Assembly (NCBI RefSeq): GCF_014269185.2
Contig: NZ_JABWRZ020000001.1
Coordinates: forward strand, 1,637,001 to 1,701,000
Length of the DNA: 64,000 nucleotides
DNA from: Pseudomonas oryzicola
Lineage (GTDB): Bacteria; Pseudomonadota; Gammaproteobacteria; Pseudomonadales; Pseudomonadaceae
Reading direction: 5' to 3'
Numbering within the stretch: position 1 is the first letter of the stretch; every line of letters starts with the position of its first letter. A program made the position numbers and the translations under genes. Positions 56,568-64,000 of the stretch are shown in pieces. The notes beneath the pieces were generated by a model that worked only from the letters and a program-made list of their open reading frames with translations, was not told the origin of the DNA and made no database searches.

Positions 56568-56606
56568 CTGTCAAGAATGCCGGGGCCGCAAAGCGGCCCG
56601 GCGAAC

Positions 56607-57938
56607 TCACGCAGGGGCCGCTTCCGAAGGCAGATCCAGCCTGGCCACAAACCCACCCTGTGGGTGGTTTTCCAGTACCAGGCTGCCGCCATGACGCTCC
56701 GCCGCCTTGCGTGCAATCGCCAGGCCCAGCCCGTGCCCTGGCGCGGCCTGCCCCGGCGCGCGGAAGAACGGCTCACCCAACTGCTGCAGATGCTCGGCCG
56801 CCGCCCCGGGCCCATGGTCGCGCACGCTCACCAGCACACGGTCCTGTTCCCGTACGGCGCTGACTTCGATCGGCTGGCCCACCGGGTTGAAGCGCAGGGC
56901 GTTGCGCAGCAGGTTGTCCACGGCGCGTTCGATCAGGGTTGGCCAGCCCTGCAGGGTCAACCCCGGCTGCGCCTCCAGGCGCACATCCTGCTCCGGCGCG
57001 CTGAGCAGGGCGTCCTTGCGCACGCTGCCAAGCAGGGCATTGAGGTCGACCGGCTCGGCATGGGCCTGTTCGGCATCGACGCGCGCCAGGGTGAGGATTT
57101 CGCTGATCAGGTCCTCCAAGCGATCGCATTCGCGGGTCAGGCGTGGCCACAGCGCCTCCCGCTGTGCGGGCTCGCCGCGCTCAGCCAAGGCCAGGGCAAT
57201 GCGCAGCCTGGCCAGTGGTGAGCGCAATTCATGGGACACGTCGCGCAACAACTGGCGCTGGCTGCCGATGGTGCTTTGCAGGCGCGCGCCCATCTTGTTG
57301 AAATCCTTGGCCAGCACGCCGAACTCGTCGCGTCGCGCCGCCAGCTGCGCCAGGCTGTTCTGCTGGTAGGTGGTCTGGCCAAGGTCGTGCACGGCACTGC
57401 GCAAGCGGCTGAGCGGGCGGGTGATGGACAGGGTCACCAGCAGGCTGAACAGGGTCAGCACCACCAGCGCAATGCCCAGTGCACTGAGCGGCCACAACAG
57501 GCTCTCGCGGTGCCAGGCATCCAGTTCCGGGTGCGGGATACGGTAGATCAGCAGGTAGGTCTGGCCGGTATCGGGGCTGGTGTATTCCTCGGTCAGCCGT
57601 CGCCATGGCAGGTGCCGCTGGTCATTGTGCTGGCGTGCCTCAAACGCTGCCGCACGGCGCGGGAAGGTACCGGGCACCACGGCTTCGCCACTCTCGTCGA
57701 GCACTTGCACGTCGATCTTGAAGCGGTCTTTGCGCCGTTCCAGGAAGTGTTGCGCCGAAGCCAGGCCTTCCTGCTCGTAGTGCTTGGCCCACTTGCTGGC
57801 CAAGGTGTTCAGGCCGGGGTGGCGGCTGAGTATCCAGGCGTCCTGGTTGAGCATGTGGCCCAGCAGAATCGACAGGCCCGCGACCAGGGCGATGGCCAGC
57901 CAGAAACTGGCCAGGATGCGCCAGAACAGTGAACGCAA
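56607..57938 (-). CDS. cpxS: Envelope-stress sensor histidine kinase CpxS/CpxA
   Basis: 443 residues: two membrane helices (WRILASFWLAIALVAGLSILLG; SALGIALVVLTLFSLLVTLSI) bracketing a periplasmic sensor of about 120 residues, HAMP, the phospho-acceptor His in LLRDVSHELRSPLARLR, the N-box VDNLLRNALRFN, and the ATP-lid motifs DHGPGA and GHGLGLAIARK. It phosphorylates the CpxR-type regulator encoded upstream. I set the start at the TTG at 57938, five bases after AGGAGG; the GTG two codons earlier overlaps that ribosome site. A hairpin precedes it within the operon. Confidence 0.88.
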   Translation of the reverse strand: MRSLFWRILASFWLAIALVAGLSILLGHMLNQDAWILSRHPGLNTLASKWAKHYEQEGLASAQHFLERRKDRFKIDVQVLDESGEAVVPGTFPRRAAAFEARQHNDQRHLPWRRLTEEYTSPDTGQTYLLIYRIPHPELDAWHRESLLWPLSALGIALVVLTLFSLLVTLSITRPLSRLRSAVHDLGQTTYQQNSLAQLAARRDEFGVLAKDFNKMGARLQSTIGSQRQLLRDVSHELRSPLARLRIALALAERGEPAQREALWPRLTRECDRLEDLISEILTLARVDAEQAHAEPVDLNALLGSVRKDALLSAPEQDVRLEAQPGLTLQGWPTLIERAVDNLLRNALRFNPVGQPIEVSAVREQDRVLVSVRDHGPGAAAEHLQQLGEPFFRAPGQAAPGHGLGLAIARKAAERHGGSLVLENHPQGGFVARLDLPSEAAPA

Positions 57939-57960
57939 GTGCACCTCCTAAACGGGAAAA

Positions 57961-57989
57961 GCCCGGCCCGCGCTGAGGGCGGGCCGGGC
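57961..57989 (-). terminator. Internal hairpin between spy and cpxS
   Basis: A perfect 11-base-pair GC stem (57961-57971 with 57979-57989) followed, read leftward, by TTTTCCC. It sits in the 65-base gap between spy and cpxS and probably lowers kinase expression relative to spy by partial termination. Confidence 0.75.
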
Positions 57990-58003
57990 ACTGGCTGGAC
58001 AGC

Positions 58004-58420
58004 TTACTGGGCCTTGTTGCCTTTTTCAGCTTTCCAGGCCTGGAACTCCTGCCATTCGGCTTTCTGTGCGGCGCGTTCCTTCTGCAGCTCGTCAAATTTC
58101 TTCTGCTGCTCCGGGTTGAGCAGGGCGCGGACGGCGCTGTCGGTCTTGTTGCGGCTGGCCTGCAGCTCATCGTGCATGGCCTTCTGCTCGGCGCTTGGCA
58201 GCTTGGACAGATAGCGCTCGGTGATGTCGTGGCGCTGCTTCATCTGTTCGCGCATCAGCTTGCCGACCTGCTGGCGCTGGTCGCGGCTCAGGTCCAGCTG
58301 GTGGAACGGCGCGTCACCGCGATGATGCGGGCCGTCGTGGTGCGGGCCGTCTTCAGGCATGGCCATGGCCACGGTCGGCAGGGCAGCGGCGAACATCAGG
58401 GCGATAAGGGTCTTGCGCAT
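58004..58420 (-). CDS. Spy/CpxP-family periplasmic chaperone
   Basis: 138 residues: signal peptide (MRKTLIALMFAAALPTVAMA), a His-rich stretch (DGPHHDGPHHRGD) that may bind metal, then helical LTxxQ-type repeats (LDLSRDQRQQVGKLM and LLNPEQQKKFDELQ). The family includes Spy, an ATP-free chaperone, and CpxP, which damps the Cpx sensor. Encoded between the response regulator and the kinase, it is the likely feedback inhibitor or output of this system (inferred). Confidence 0.88.
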   Translation of the reverse strand: MRKTLIALMFAAALPTVAMAMPEDGPHHDGPHHRGDAPFHQLDLSRDQRQQVGKLMREQMKQRHDITERYLSKLPSAEQKAMHDELQASRNKTDSAVRALLNPEQQKKFDELQKERAAQKAEWQEFQAWKAEKGNKAQ

Positions 58421-58521
58421 GGTGTCTCTCCTTTCATAGGCCGGTGGTTACCGGATGAGCACAGTCTAGGGAGATCACCGTCAAGCGCCGTCAGCGCAGG
58501 GTAAAGGCTCGGTAAAGATGG

Positions 58522-59199
58522 TCAGAGGCAGTAGTAGTAGCCGCGACTGCGCAGGGCAACAATGCGTGGCCGGCCATCGGCGTGCGGGCCGATCTTCTTG
58601 CGCAGGTTGCTGACGTGCATGTCCAGGCTGCGGTCGTACAGGGTCAGTTTGCGGCCCAGGCCAATCTGCGCCAGTTCCTGCTTGTCCAGCGGCTCGCCGG
58701 GTTGGCGCAGCAGGGCTTCGAGAATGCGGCTCTCGGACAGGGTCAGGGTCATTTCGCGGCCATCGATGCTGGCCACGCCACGGGCAGGGCTGTAGACCAG
58801 GTCGCCCAGTTCCACCTGGCTGCTGGCGGCGGCGGGATGGCTGCGGCGCAGCACGGCGCGCAGGCGGGCAGTGAGTTCACGTGGGTCGCAGGGTTTGGCC
58901 AGGTAGTCGTCGGCGCCCAGTTCCAGGCCAAGGATTCGGTCCAGTGGCTCGCCACGGGCCGAGAGCATCAACACCGGCAGTTCGGCATGCTCGCTGCGCA
59001 GCTGCTTGAGCAGTTCGAGGCCACTGCCGTCCGGCAGCATCACATCCAGCACCACGGCCGCCGGGGCATGCGTGGCCAAGGCCTGGCGTGCGCTCTTGCC
59101 ATCGTGGCAGGCACGCACGGTAAACCCTTCCTGGGTTAGCCAGCTGCCAAGCAACTCGCACAGTTCCTGGTCATCATCAATCAGTAACAGCTCGCTCAT
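58522..59199 (-). CDS. cpxR: OmpR-family response regulator CpxR
   Basis: 225 residues: receiver domain with the acidic pocket DDDQE, phospho-acceptor Asp52 in LDVMLPDGSG, the Thr/Ser position in LMLSARGEPLDR and Lys in YLAKPCDPRE; C-terminal winged helix with LTLSESRILEALLRQPGEPLDKQEL and YDRSLDMHVSNLRKKIGP. It is first in a leftward operon with spy and cpxS, the same order as PA3204-PA3206 of P. aeruginosa, and should control envelope-stress genes. Confidence 0.9.
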   Translation of the reverse strand: MSELLLIDDDQELCELLGSWLTQEGFTVRACHDGKSARQALATHAPAAVVLDVMLPDGSGLELLKQLRSEHAELPVLMLSARGEPLDRILGLELGADDYLAKPCDPRELTARLRAVLRRSHPAAASSQVELGDLVYSPARGVASIDGREMTLTLSESRILEALLRQPGEPLDKQELAQIGLGRKLTLYDRSLDMHVSNLRKKIGPHADGRPRIVALRSRGYYYCL

Positions 59200-59290
59200 G
59201 ACTCACTCAATTCAACCATTGGCGGCGACTATTCGGCCCGCCAGTGGCAAAGATACCGCAGACTGATGGCAATCGTATAACTGCCGGTAC

Positions 59291-59334
59291 CGCGCCAGCT
59301 TCCTCGCGGGCATGAGCGCGAAGAAGCTGGCGCG
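59291..59334. terminator. Long hairpin after yciI
   Basis: Outer stem CGCGCCAGCTTC/GAAGCTGGCGCG of 12 base pairs with an inner TCGCG/CGCGA stem, in the gap between yciI and cpxR on the leftward strand. It looks like a degenerate REP acting as terminator for yciI. Confidence 0.65.
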
Positions 59335-59341
59335 TCTCAGG

Positions 59342-59641
59342 TCAAGGCAGCACTTGCTTGAACGGCTTGACTACAACCTTGTCGTACACGCCCGCCGCGA
59401 TGTAAGGGTCGGCATCGGCCCAGGCCTGTGCGGCCGCCAGGGAATCGAACTCGGCAACGATCAGGCTGCCGCTGAAACCTGCCGCACCCGGGTCGTTGCT
59501 GTCGATGGCCGGGTGCGGGCCGGCCAGCACCACGCGGCCTTCGGCTTTCAGTTGCTGCAGGCGTTCGATGTGCGCCGGGCGCGCGGCCAGGCGCTTTTCC
59601 AGGGAGTTTGCGACGTCGCTGGCGATGATGGCGTAGAGCAT
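59342..59641 (-). CDS. yciI: YciI-family protein
   Basis: 99 residues of the ferredoxin-like YCII fold: [44 protein letters not shown], with the conserved His in RPAHIERL and Asp in [13 protein letters not shown]. The family is thought to be enzymatic (dehydrochlorinase-like or peroxidase-like), with unknown substrate in most bacteria. It overlaps nothing; its ATG is one base before the yciB stop region, so the two genes form a leftward pair. Confidence 0.9.
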   Translation of the reverse strand: MLYAIIASDVANSLEKRLAARPAHIERLQQLKAEGRVVLAGPHPAIDSNDPGAAGFSGSLIVAEFDSLAAAQAWADADPYIAAGVYDKVVVKPFKQVLP

Positions 59642-59642
59642 G

Positions 59643-60236
59643 TCAGTCCTTGGGTTTGGAGGTAGAAGGGTCGTCGTGCAGGTGGCGCGACAGGTACACG
59701 CCTTGCGCCACCAGGAACAGCACGGTCATGCCCAGGCTGCCGAACACCTTGAAGTCGACCCAGAAGTCCTGGAAGGTGAAGGCGACGAACAGGTTGGCCG
59801 CGCCGCAGAACAGGAAGAAGCCGATCCAGGCCAGGTTGAGGCGGGTCCAGATGCTATCCGGCAGGCTCAGGGCATGGCCCATGATGCGCTTGATCAGCAC
59901 CCGGTCGCCGATGAAGTGGCTACCGGCGAAGCCCAGGGCGAACAGCCAGTTGACTACCGGGGCTTTCCACTTGAGGAAGGTTTCACTGTGGAAGGTCAGG
60001 GTCAGGCCGCCGAATACCAGGCACGCTACCAGCGTCAGCCACTGGCCCTTTTCCAGCTTGCGCTGGCGCAGGAACAGGGCGCCGTAGACCACCAGCGAGC
60101 TGACGATGAGCATGGCCGTGGCGCTGTAGATTCCGCCGAATTCGAAGCTGTGACCGGCGACTTCCAGAGGGCGCGGGTCGAGTTTGTAGACGATGAAGAA
60201 CAGCAACAGCGGAATGAAATCGATGAATTGTTTCAC
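59643..60236 (-). CDS. yciB: Inner-membrane septation protein YciB
   Basis: 197 residues with about five membrane helices. The start [22 protein letters not shown], here with a GTG at 60236, is characteristic, as are [35 protein letters not shown] and [26 protein letters not shown]. YciB (IspA/IspZ) affects septation and envelope integrity. The frame is open upstream to 60305 but enters the divergent PHP gene's promoter, so the GTG start is preferred. Confidence 0.92.
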   Translation of the reverse strand: MKQFIDFIPLLLFFIVYKLDPRPLEVAGHSFEFGGIYSATAMLIVSSLVVYGALFLRQRKLEKGQWLTLVACLVFGGLTLTFHSETFLKWKAPVVNWLFALGFAGSHFIGDRVLIKRIMGHALSLPDSIWTRLNLAWIGFFLFCGAANLFVAFTFQDFWVDFKVFGSLGMTVLFLVAQGVYLSRHLHDDPSTSKPKD

Positions 60237-60303
60237 AATGGCAGCCAGAATCGGGATGTGACGGCATAATAACAAACATCGATTCCAGCGAAAGCGCTCC
60301 TCC

Positions 60304-61164
60304 ATGAATGTTGATCTGCACTGTCACAGCACGGCCTCCGACGGCGCCCTGTCGCCCTCGGCACTGGTCGCCCGGGCCCATGAGCACGGGGTGCGAACGC
60401 TGGCCCTGACTGACCATGACACCATCGAAGGCCTGCCCGAAGCGCGCCAGGCCTGTCGCGACAAGGGCATGCACTGGGTCAGCGGGGTAGAGCTGTCATG
60501 TACCTGGGGCGGCGCAACCATCCATGTGCTGGGCTATGATTTCCCGCTCGACGCGCCACCCCTGCTGGCGGCGATCGAAGCGTTGCACCGGGGCCGCTGG
60601 CTGCGCGCTGAAGAAATCGACAAGCGGCTGGCGGCCAAGGGCATGCCCGGGGCCCTCGAAGGCGCCCGCGCCGTGCAGCATGAGCTGGGCGACAGCGGCA
60701 ATGCCCCGGCGCGGCCACATTTCGCCGAATACCTGGTGCGCGCCGGGCACGTCAAGGACCGCGGCGAGGCGTTTCGCAAGTGGCTGGGCGCCGGCAAGCT
60801 GGGCGATGTCAAGCAGCACTGGCCGAGCCTCGATGAAACCGTCGCCACCCTGCGCCAGTCCAACGCTTGGGTGAGCCTGGCGCACCCCATGCACTACGAA
60901 CTGACCCGCAGCAAGCGCAGAAGGCTGATTGCCGACTATATTCAGGCAGGCGGGCAGGCAATCGAGGTGGTCAACGGGATGATGCCGGCCGAGCAGGTGG
61001 GCACCATGTCCATCCTCACCCGTGAGTTCGGCCTGCTGGCAAGCGCTGGCAGTGACTTCCACGGCCCCGGCACCTGGGGCGAGATTGGTGCCTACCGGCC
61101 TTTGCCCGAGGACCTGCCACCTTTGTGGCGCCGATTCAGCCATGAACAGCCTTTGGCGGTATGA
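60304..61164 (+). CDS. PHP-domain phosphoesterase (RNase AM/YciV-like)
   Basis: 286 residues. Metal-binding PHP motifs are [11 protein letters not shown] at the N-terminus, [23 protein letters not shown] and a C-terminal SAGSDFHG. Relatives cleave 3',5'-nucleoside bisphosphates or trim the 5' ends of rRNA (RNase AM, YciV/Rnm). It is followed after 13 bases by yciO and then scpA-scpB, an order found across gamma-proteobacteria, so it probably starts that operon. It is divergent from yciB over 67 bases. Confidence 0.9.
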   Translation: MNVDLHCHSTASDGALSPSALVARAHEHGVRTLALTDHDTIEGLPEARQACRDKGMHWVSGVELSCTWGGATIHVLGYDFPLDAPPLLAAIEALHRGRWLRAEEIDKRLAAKGMPGALEGARAVQHELGDSGNAPARPHFAEYLVRAGHVKDRGEAFRKWLGAGKLGDVKQHWPSLDETVATLRQSNAWVSLAHPMHYELTRSKRRRLIADYIQAGGQAIEVVNGMMPAEQVGTMSILTREFGLLASAGSDFHGPGTWGEIGAYRPLPEDLPPLWRRFSHEQPLAV

Positions 61165-61177
61165 ACAGGACGACTAC

Positions 61178-61807
61178 GTGAGCCAATTTTTCCAGATTCA
61201 TCCGGAGAATCCGCAGCCGCGGCTGATCCGCCAGGCGGTGGAGATCATCCGCAAGGGGGGCGTGGTGGTGTATCCGACCGACTCGGCCTACGCCCTGGGT
61301 TGCCAGATTGGCGACAAGGCGGCGATCGAGCGGGTGCGACGCCTGCGCGGCCTGGACAAAACCCACAATTTCACCCTGATGTGTTGTGACATGTCGCAGC
61401 TGGGGCTGTATGCCAAGGTCGATACCGGCACCTTCAGGCTGCTCAAGGCGCACGTGCCGGGGCCTTACACCTTCGTCCTCAATGGCACCCGCGAAGTGCC
61501 GCGCCTGCTGCTGCACGAAAAGCGCCGTACCATCGGTCTGCGCGTGCCGGATCATGCCATCACTCTGGCCTTGCTCGCCGAACTGGGCGAGCCGTTGATG
61601 AGCGTGAGCCTGATCTTGCCGGGGGACGACGAGCCGATGACCGACCCCTACGAGATCCGCGAGCGCCTGGAGCACCATGTCGACCTGGTGATCGACGGTG
61701 GTTTTGGCGACCTCAAGGCATCGACCATCATCGACCTGTCCGGCGACGAGCCGGAGCTGATCCGCGCAGGCTGCGGCGACCCCACGCCGTTCCTGGTCAA
61801 CGCGTGA
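61178..61807 (+). CDS. yciO: YciO, Sua5/YrdC-domain protein
   Basis: 209 residues of YrdC/Sua5 fold: RQAVEIIRKGGVVVYPTDSAYALGC (nucleotide-binding start), RRLRGLDKTHNFTLMC and TIGLRVPDHAI. YciO is the paralogue of TsaC (threonylcarbamoyl-AMP synthase); its own role is less clear. The GTG at 61178, preceded by AGGA, gives MSQFFQIHPENPQPRL, which agrees with the E. coli start; the frame is open from 61022 through the PHP gene. The stop overlaps the scpA GTG start. Confidence 0.9.
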   Translation: MSQFFQIHPENPQPRLIRQAVEIIRKGGVVVYPTDSAYALGCQIGDKAAIERVRRLRGLDKTHNFTLMCCDMSQLGLYAKVDTGTFRLLKAHVPGPYTFVLNGTREVPRLLLHEKRRTIGLRVPDHAITLALLAELGEPLMSVSLILPGDDEPMTDPYEIRERLEHHVDLVIDGGFGDLKASTIIDLSGDEPELIRAGCGDPTPFLVNA

Positions 61808-62658
61808 GCCAGGTAGAAACACCCGAGGCCCCTTCCGAGCAGGCCGAGGCCCCGCGGCAGCTGCAATTGGCGCTGGTCTATGGCGAAGCCCTGACCGAAC
61901 TGCCGCTGGACCTGTACATCCCGCCGGACGCGCTGGAAGTCATCCTCGAAGCCTTCGAGGGCCCGCTGGACCTGTTGTTGTACCTGATCCGCAAGCAGAA
62001 CATCGACATCCTCGACATCCCGGTGGCGGAAATCACCCGCCAATACATCGGCTATGTCGAACTGATGAAGAGCGTGCGCCTGGAGTTGGCCGCCGAATAC
62101 CTGGTGATGGCGGCCATGCTCGCCGAGATCAAGTCGCGCATGCTGCTGCCGCGTTCGGCCGATATCGAGGAAGAAGAGGGCGACCCGCGCGCCGAACTGA
62201 TCCGCCGCCTGCAGGAGTACGAGCGCTTCAAGGCGGCCGCCGAAGGCATCGACGGACTGCCTCGGGTTGGTCGCGAGGTCGTGGTGCCGCGCCTGGAGGC
62301 GCCGCAGGCCAAGGTGCGCAAACTGTTGCCTCAGGTCAGCCTGGAGGAACTGCTGGTATCCATGGCCGAGGTGATGCGCCGCAACGACCTGTTCGAAAGC
62401 CACCAGATCACCCGCGAGACCCTGTCCACCCGTGAGCGCATGAGCCAGGTGCTGGAGCGCCTGAAAGGCGGCGGCTTCGTGCCGTTCGTCGAGCTGTTTG
62501 CCGCCGAGGAGGGCAAGCTGGGCGTGGTGGTGACCTTCATGGCGATCCTTGAGCTGGTGAAGGAATCGCTGGTCGAACTGGTGCAGAATGAACCCTTCGC
62601 CGCCATCCACGTGCGGCTTCGCCCGGCGCTTGTAGAAGAACCTGATGAACCTGAATGA
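61804..62658 (+). CDS. scpA: Segregation and condensation protein A
   Basis: 284 residues, kleisin of the bacterial SMC complex: the SMC-head-binding N-terminal part begins at EAFEGPLDLLLYLIRKQNIDILDIPVAEITRQYIGYV, followed by AAEYLVMAAMLAEIKSRMLLP, and the C-terminal winged helix lies near VTFMAILELVKESLVELVQ. The start GTG overlaps the yciO stop (GTGA), and the end overlaps scpB by 14 bases, so the three are translationally coupled. Pseudomonads also have MksBEF and MukBEF-like systems; this is the SMC-ScpAB type. Confidence 0.93.
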   Translation: MSQVETPEAPSEQAEAPRQLQLALVYGEALTELPLDLYIPPDALEVILEAFEGPLDLLLYLIRKQNIDILDIPVAEITRQYIGYVELMKSVRLELAAEYLVMAAMLAEIKSRMLLPRSADIEEEEGDPRAELIRRLQEYERFKAAAEGIDGLPRVGREVVVPRLEAPQAKVRKLLPQVSLEELLVSMAEVMRRNDLFESHQITRETLSTRERMSQVLERLKGGGFVPFVELFAAEEGKLGVVVTFMAILELVKESLVELVQNEPFAAIHVRLRPALVEEPDEPE

Positions 62659-63415
62659 ACCCCGTGACCTGGCGTCGCTGATCGAGGCCTTCCTGCTGGC
62701 TTCGGGCAAGCCGCAATCGCTGGAGCGCCTGTACGAACTGTTCGAGGAGGCCGAGCGGCCAGAGCCCAAGGTCTTCAAGCAGGCCCTGGAGCTGCTGGGC
62801 ACGTCGTGCGCTGGCCGTGCCTTCGAGCTCAAGGAAGTGGCCAGCGGCTACCGCCTGCAGATTCGCGAAGACTTTGCCCCCTGGGTCGGGCGCCTGTGGG
62901 AAGAGCGCCCGCAGCGCTATTCGCGGGCGCTGCTGGAAACCTTGGCCTTGATCGCCTACCGCCAGCCGATCACCCGCGGCGAGATCGAGGATGTGCGTGG
63001 CGTTGCCGTGAACAGCAACATCATCAAGACCCTCATGGAGCGCGAGTGGGTGCGCGTGGTCGGTTACCGCGAGGTGCCCGGGCGGCCGGCGATGTTCGCC
63101 ACCACCAAGGGCTTTCTCGATCATTTCAACCTGAAGAGCCTGGACGAGCTGCCGGCCTTGGCCGAGCTGCGGGAAATGCAGCCCGAACCGCTGCTCGACG
63201 CGGATGACGCACCGGTGCCGGCGCACCTGCAGGCGCTGGCCGATGCCAGCCTTGGCGAGGAGGAAGCGGTTGCCGAACCGAAGGAGGAGACCAGCTTCCG
63301 TAGCCTGCTGGTGGAGCTGGATGCCATGGAAGAGGGGCTGAAGACCGATTTTGATGATTTGCGCGAGGAAGAGGCTGAGGCCTCGGTGGAAGAACAGGGC
63401 AAGTCACTGCCCTGA
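62645..63415 (+). CDS. scpB: Segregation and condensation protein B
   Basis: 256 residues; two winged helices, the first at about 8-90 (LASLIEAFLLASGKPQSLERLYELF) and the second around RALLETLALIAYRQPITRGEIEDVRGVAVNSNIIKTLMEREWVRVVGY, then GRPAMFATTKGFLDHFNLKSLDELP. An acidic C-terminal tail of about 70 residues is typical of Pseudomonas. It dimerises and binds ScpA in chromosome segregation. The start lies within the scpA 3' end. Confidence 0.93.
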   Translation: MNLNEPRDLASLIEAFLLASGKPQSLERLYELFEEAERPEPKVFKQALELLGTSCAGRAFELKEVASGYRLQIREDFAPWVGRLWEERPQRYSRALLETLALIAYRQPITRGEIEDVRGVAVNSNIIKTLMEREWVRVVGYREVPGRPAMFATTKGFLDHFNLKSLDELPALAELREMQPEPLLDADDAPVPAHLQALADASLGEEEAVAEPKEETSFRSLLVELDAMEEGLKTDFDDLREEEAEASVEEQGKSLP

Positions 63416-63575
63416 TGTCTTTGTTGCCTGTACCATTAGGCAGAAACCCGTGGCAAAGCCCACAATACCCTCTACCCTCCAGTGCGTTCCGCCGCCGAAC
63501 CGCGTATGATGCGCGGCCTTTTGGCGCGTTCGTCGCCAGAACCCATATTTCATTCCTACACCGGGAGGTGCCCAG

Positions 63576-64000
63576 ATGAGTGAGCAAGACCTGCAAGATA
63601 GCCAACCCACCCCTCCGTCCGGCGAAAAGCTGCAGAAAGTGCTGGCGCGTATCGGCGTTGGCTCGCGGCGTGACGTCGAGGCCTGGATCAGCCAGGGCCG
63701 CATCAAGGTCAATGGCGTCGAGGCCACCCTTGGCCAGCGCGTCGACCTGCACGATGCCATCGCCGTGGACGGCAAGCTGATCAAGCGCGAAGAGGCCGCC
63801 GAGGCCACCCGCCGGGTGATCATGTACAACAAGCCCGATGGCGAGATCTGTACCCGTGACGACCCGGAAGGTCGCCCCACCGTATTCGATCGCCTGCCAC
63901 GACCGAAGGAAGGCCGCTGGATCAACATCGGTCGCCTCGACATCAACACCACCGGCCTGCTGCTGTTCACCACTGATGGTGAACTGGCCAATCGCCTGAT
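63576..64000 (+). CDS. rluB: 23S rRNA pseudouridine(2605) synthase, 3' end cut by window edge
   Basis: 142 residues visible: an S4 RNA-binding domain ([33 protein letters not shown]) followed by the start of the catalytic domain with the RsuA-family signature [17 protein letters not shown], whose Asp is the nucleophile. RluB isomerises uridine 2605 of 23S rRNA. GGGAGGTG precedes the ATG. Placement after scpA-scpB is standard. The frame remains open at the right edge. Confidence 0.93.
   Translation, partial: MSEQDLQDSQPTPPSGEKLQKVLARIGVGSRRDVEAWISQGRIKVNGVEATLGQRVDLHDAIAVDGKLIKREEAAEATRRVIMYNKPDGEICTRDDPEGRPTVFDRLPRPKEGRWINIGRLDINTTGLLLFTTDGELANRL

Overview
The window is a piece of a Pseudomonas chromosome, most likely the P. 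putida group. The evidence is dense GC-rich coding, many copies of the roughly 35-base REP element typical of that group (core GCGGGTTTACCCGC), and gene neighbourhoods that match known Pseudomonas loci: fadD/hrpA, gbuA/gbuR, recQ/plpD, cpxR/spy/cpxS with trkH, and scpAB/rluB. About 60 genes are present. Two are cut by the window edges: fadD at the left and rluB at the right.

Layout. 1-20.99 kb is core metabolism: an acyl-CoA ligase, a glutamine-synthetase-like and FAD-oxidase pair for polyamine catabolism, the helicase HrpA, a KAS III enzyme, a porin, an acetyltransferase, an ABC exporter, a cyclophilin with an overlapping alpha/beta hydrolase, a LysR regulator with azoreductase, a DMT exporter and an NCS1 permease. 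20.99-28.5 kb is an accessory island, visibly AT-rich through about 27.1 kb. It carries a DarT1-NADAR DNA ADP-ribosylation toxin-antitoxin pair and, facing it, a two-gene Hachiman system (hamA nuclease, hamB helicase). It is bounded by two diverged copies of the 3' end of a mechanosensitive channel gene: a broken copy on the left and the intact gene on the right. Two small Pseudomonas-specific genes (DUF6124 and DUF3077 type) with a structured leader lie at the right edge.

28-41 kb holds the MscS-type channel, a DEAD-box helicase, small genes including an orphan BrnA antitoxin, two transporters, a PA1414-type micro-gene behind an ANR/FNR box, the 4-guanidinobutyrate module (symporter, GbuA, GbuR) and an Aer-type chemoreceptor with a FliA-type promoter. 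41-52 kb holds TapT, a TolC-family channel, YbaN and YecA proteins, RecQ, a MarR regulator, a PlpD-type patatin, a SelW-like protein, a DMT exporter and an AraC regulator. 52-64 kb holds an LpxH-like phosphoesterase, an Mpo1-like protein, an AraC regulator overlapping trkH, a nitroreductase, the cpxR-spy-cpxS envelope-stress operon, yciI/yciB, then the run of PHP phosphoesterase, yciO, scpA, scpB and rluB.

The most interesting region is the defence island. It combines a toxin predicted to ADP-ribosylate single-stranded DNA with a nuclease-helicase complex, the two units facing each other across one bidirectional terminator, between diverged direct repeats that suggest acquisition by homologous exchange. 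All functional names come from motifs and family memory; no database search was run.
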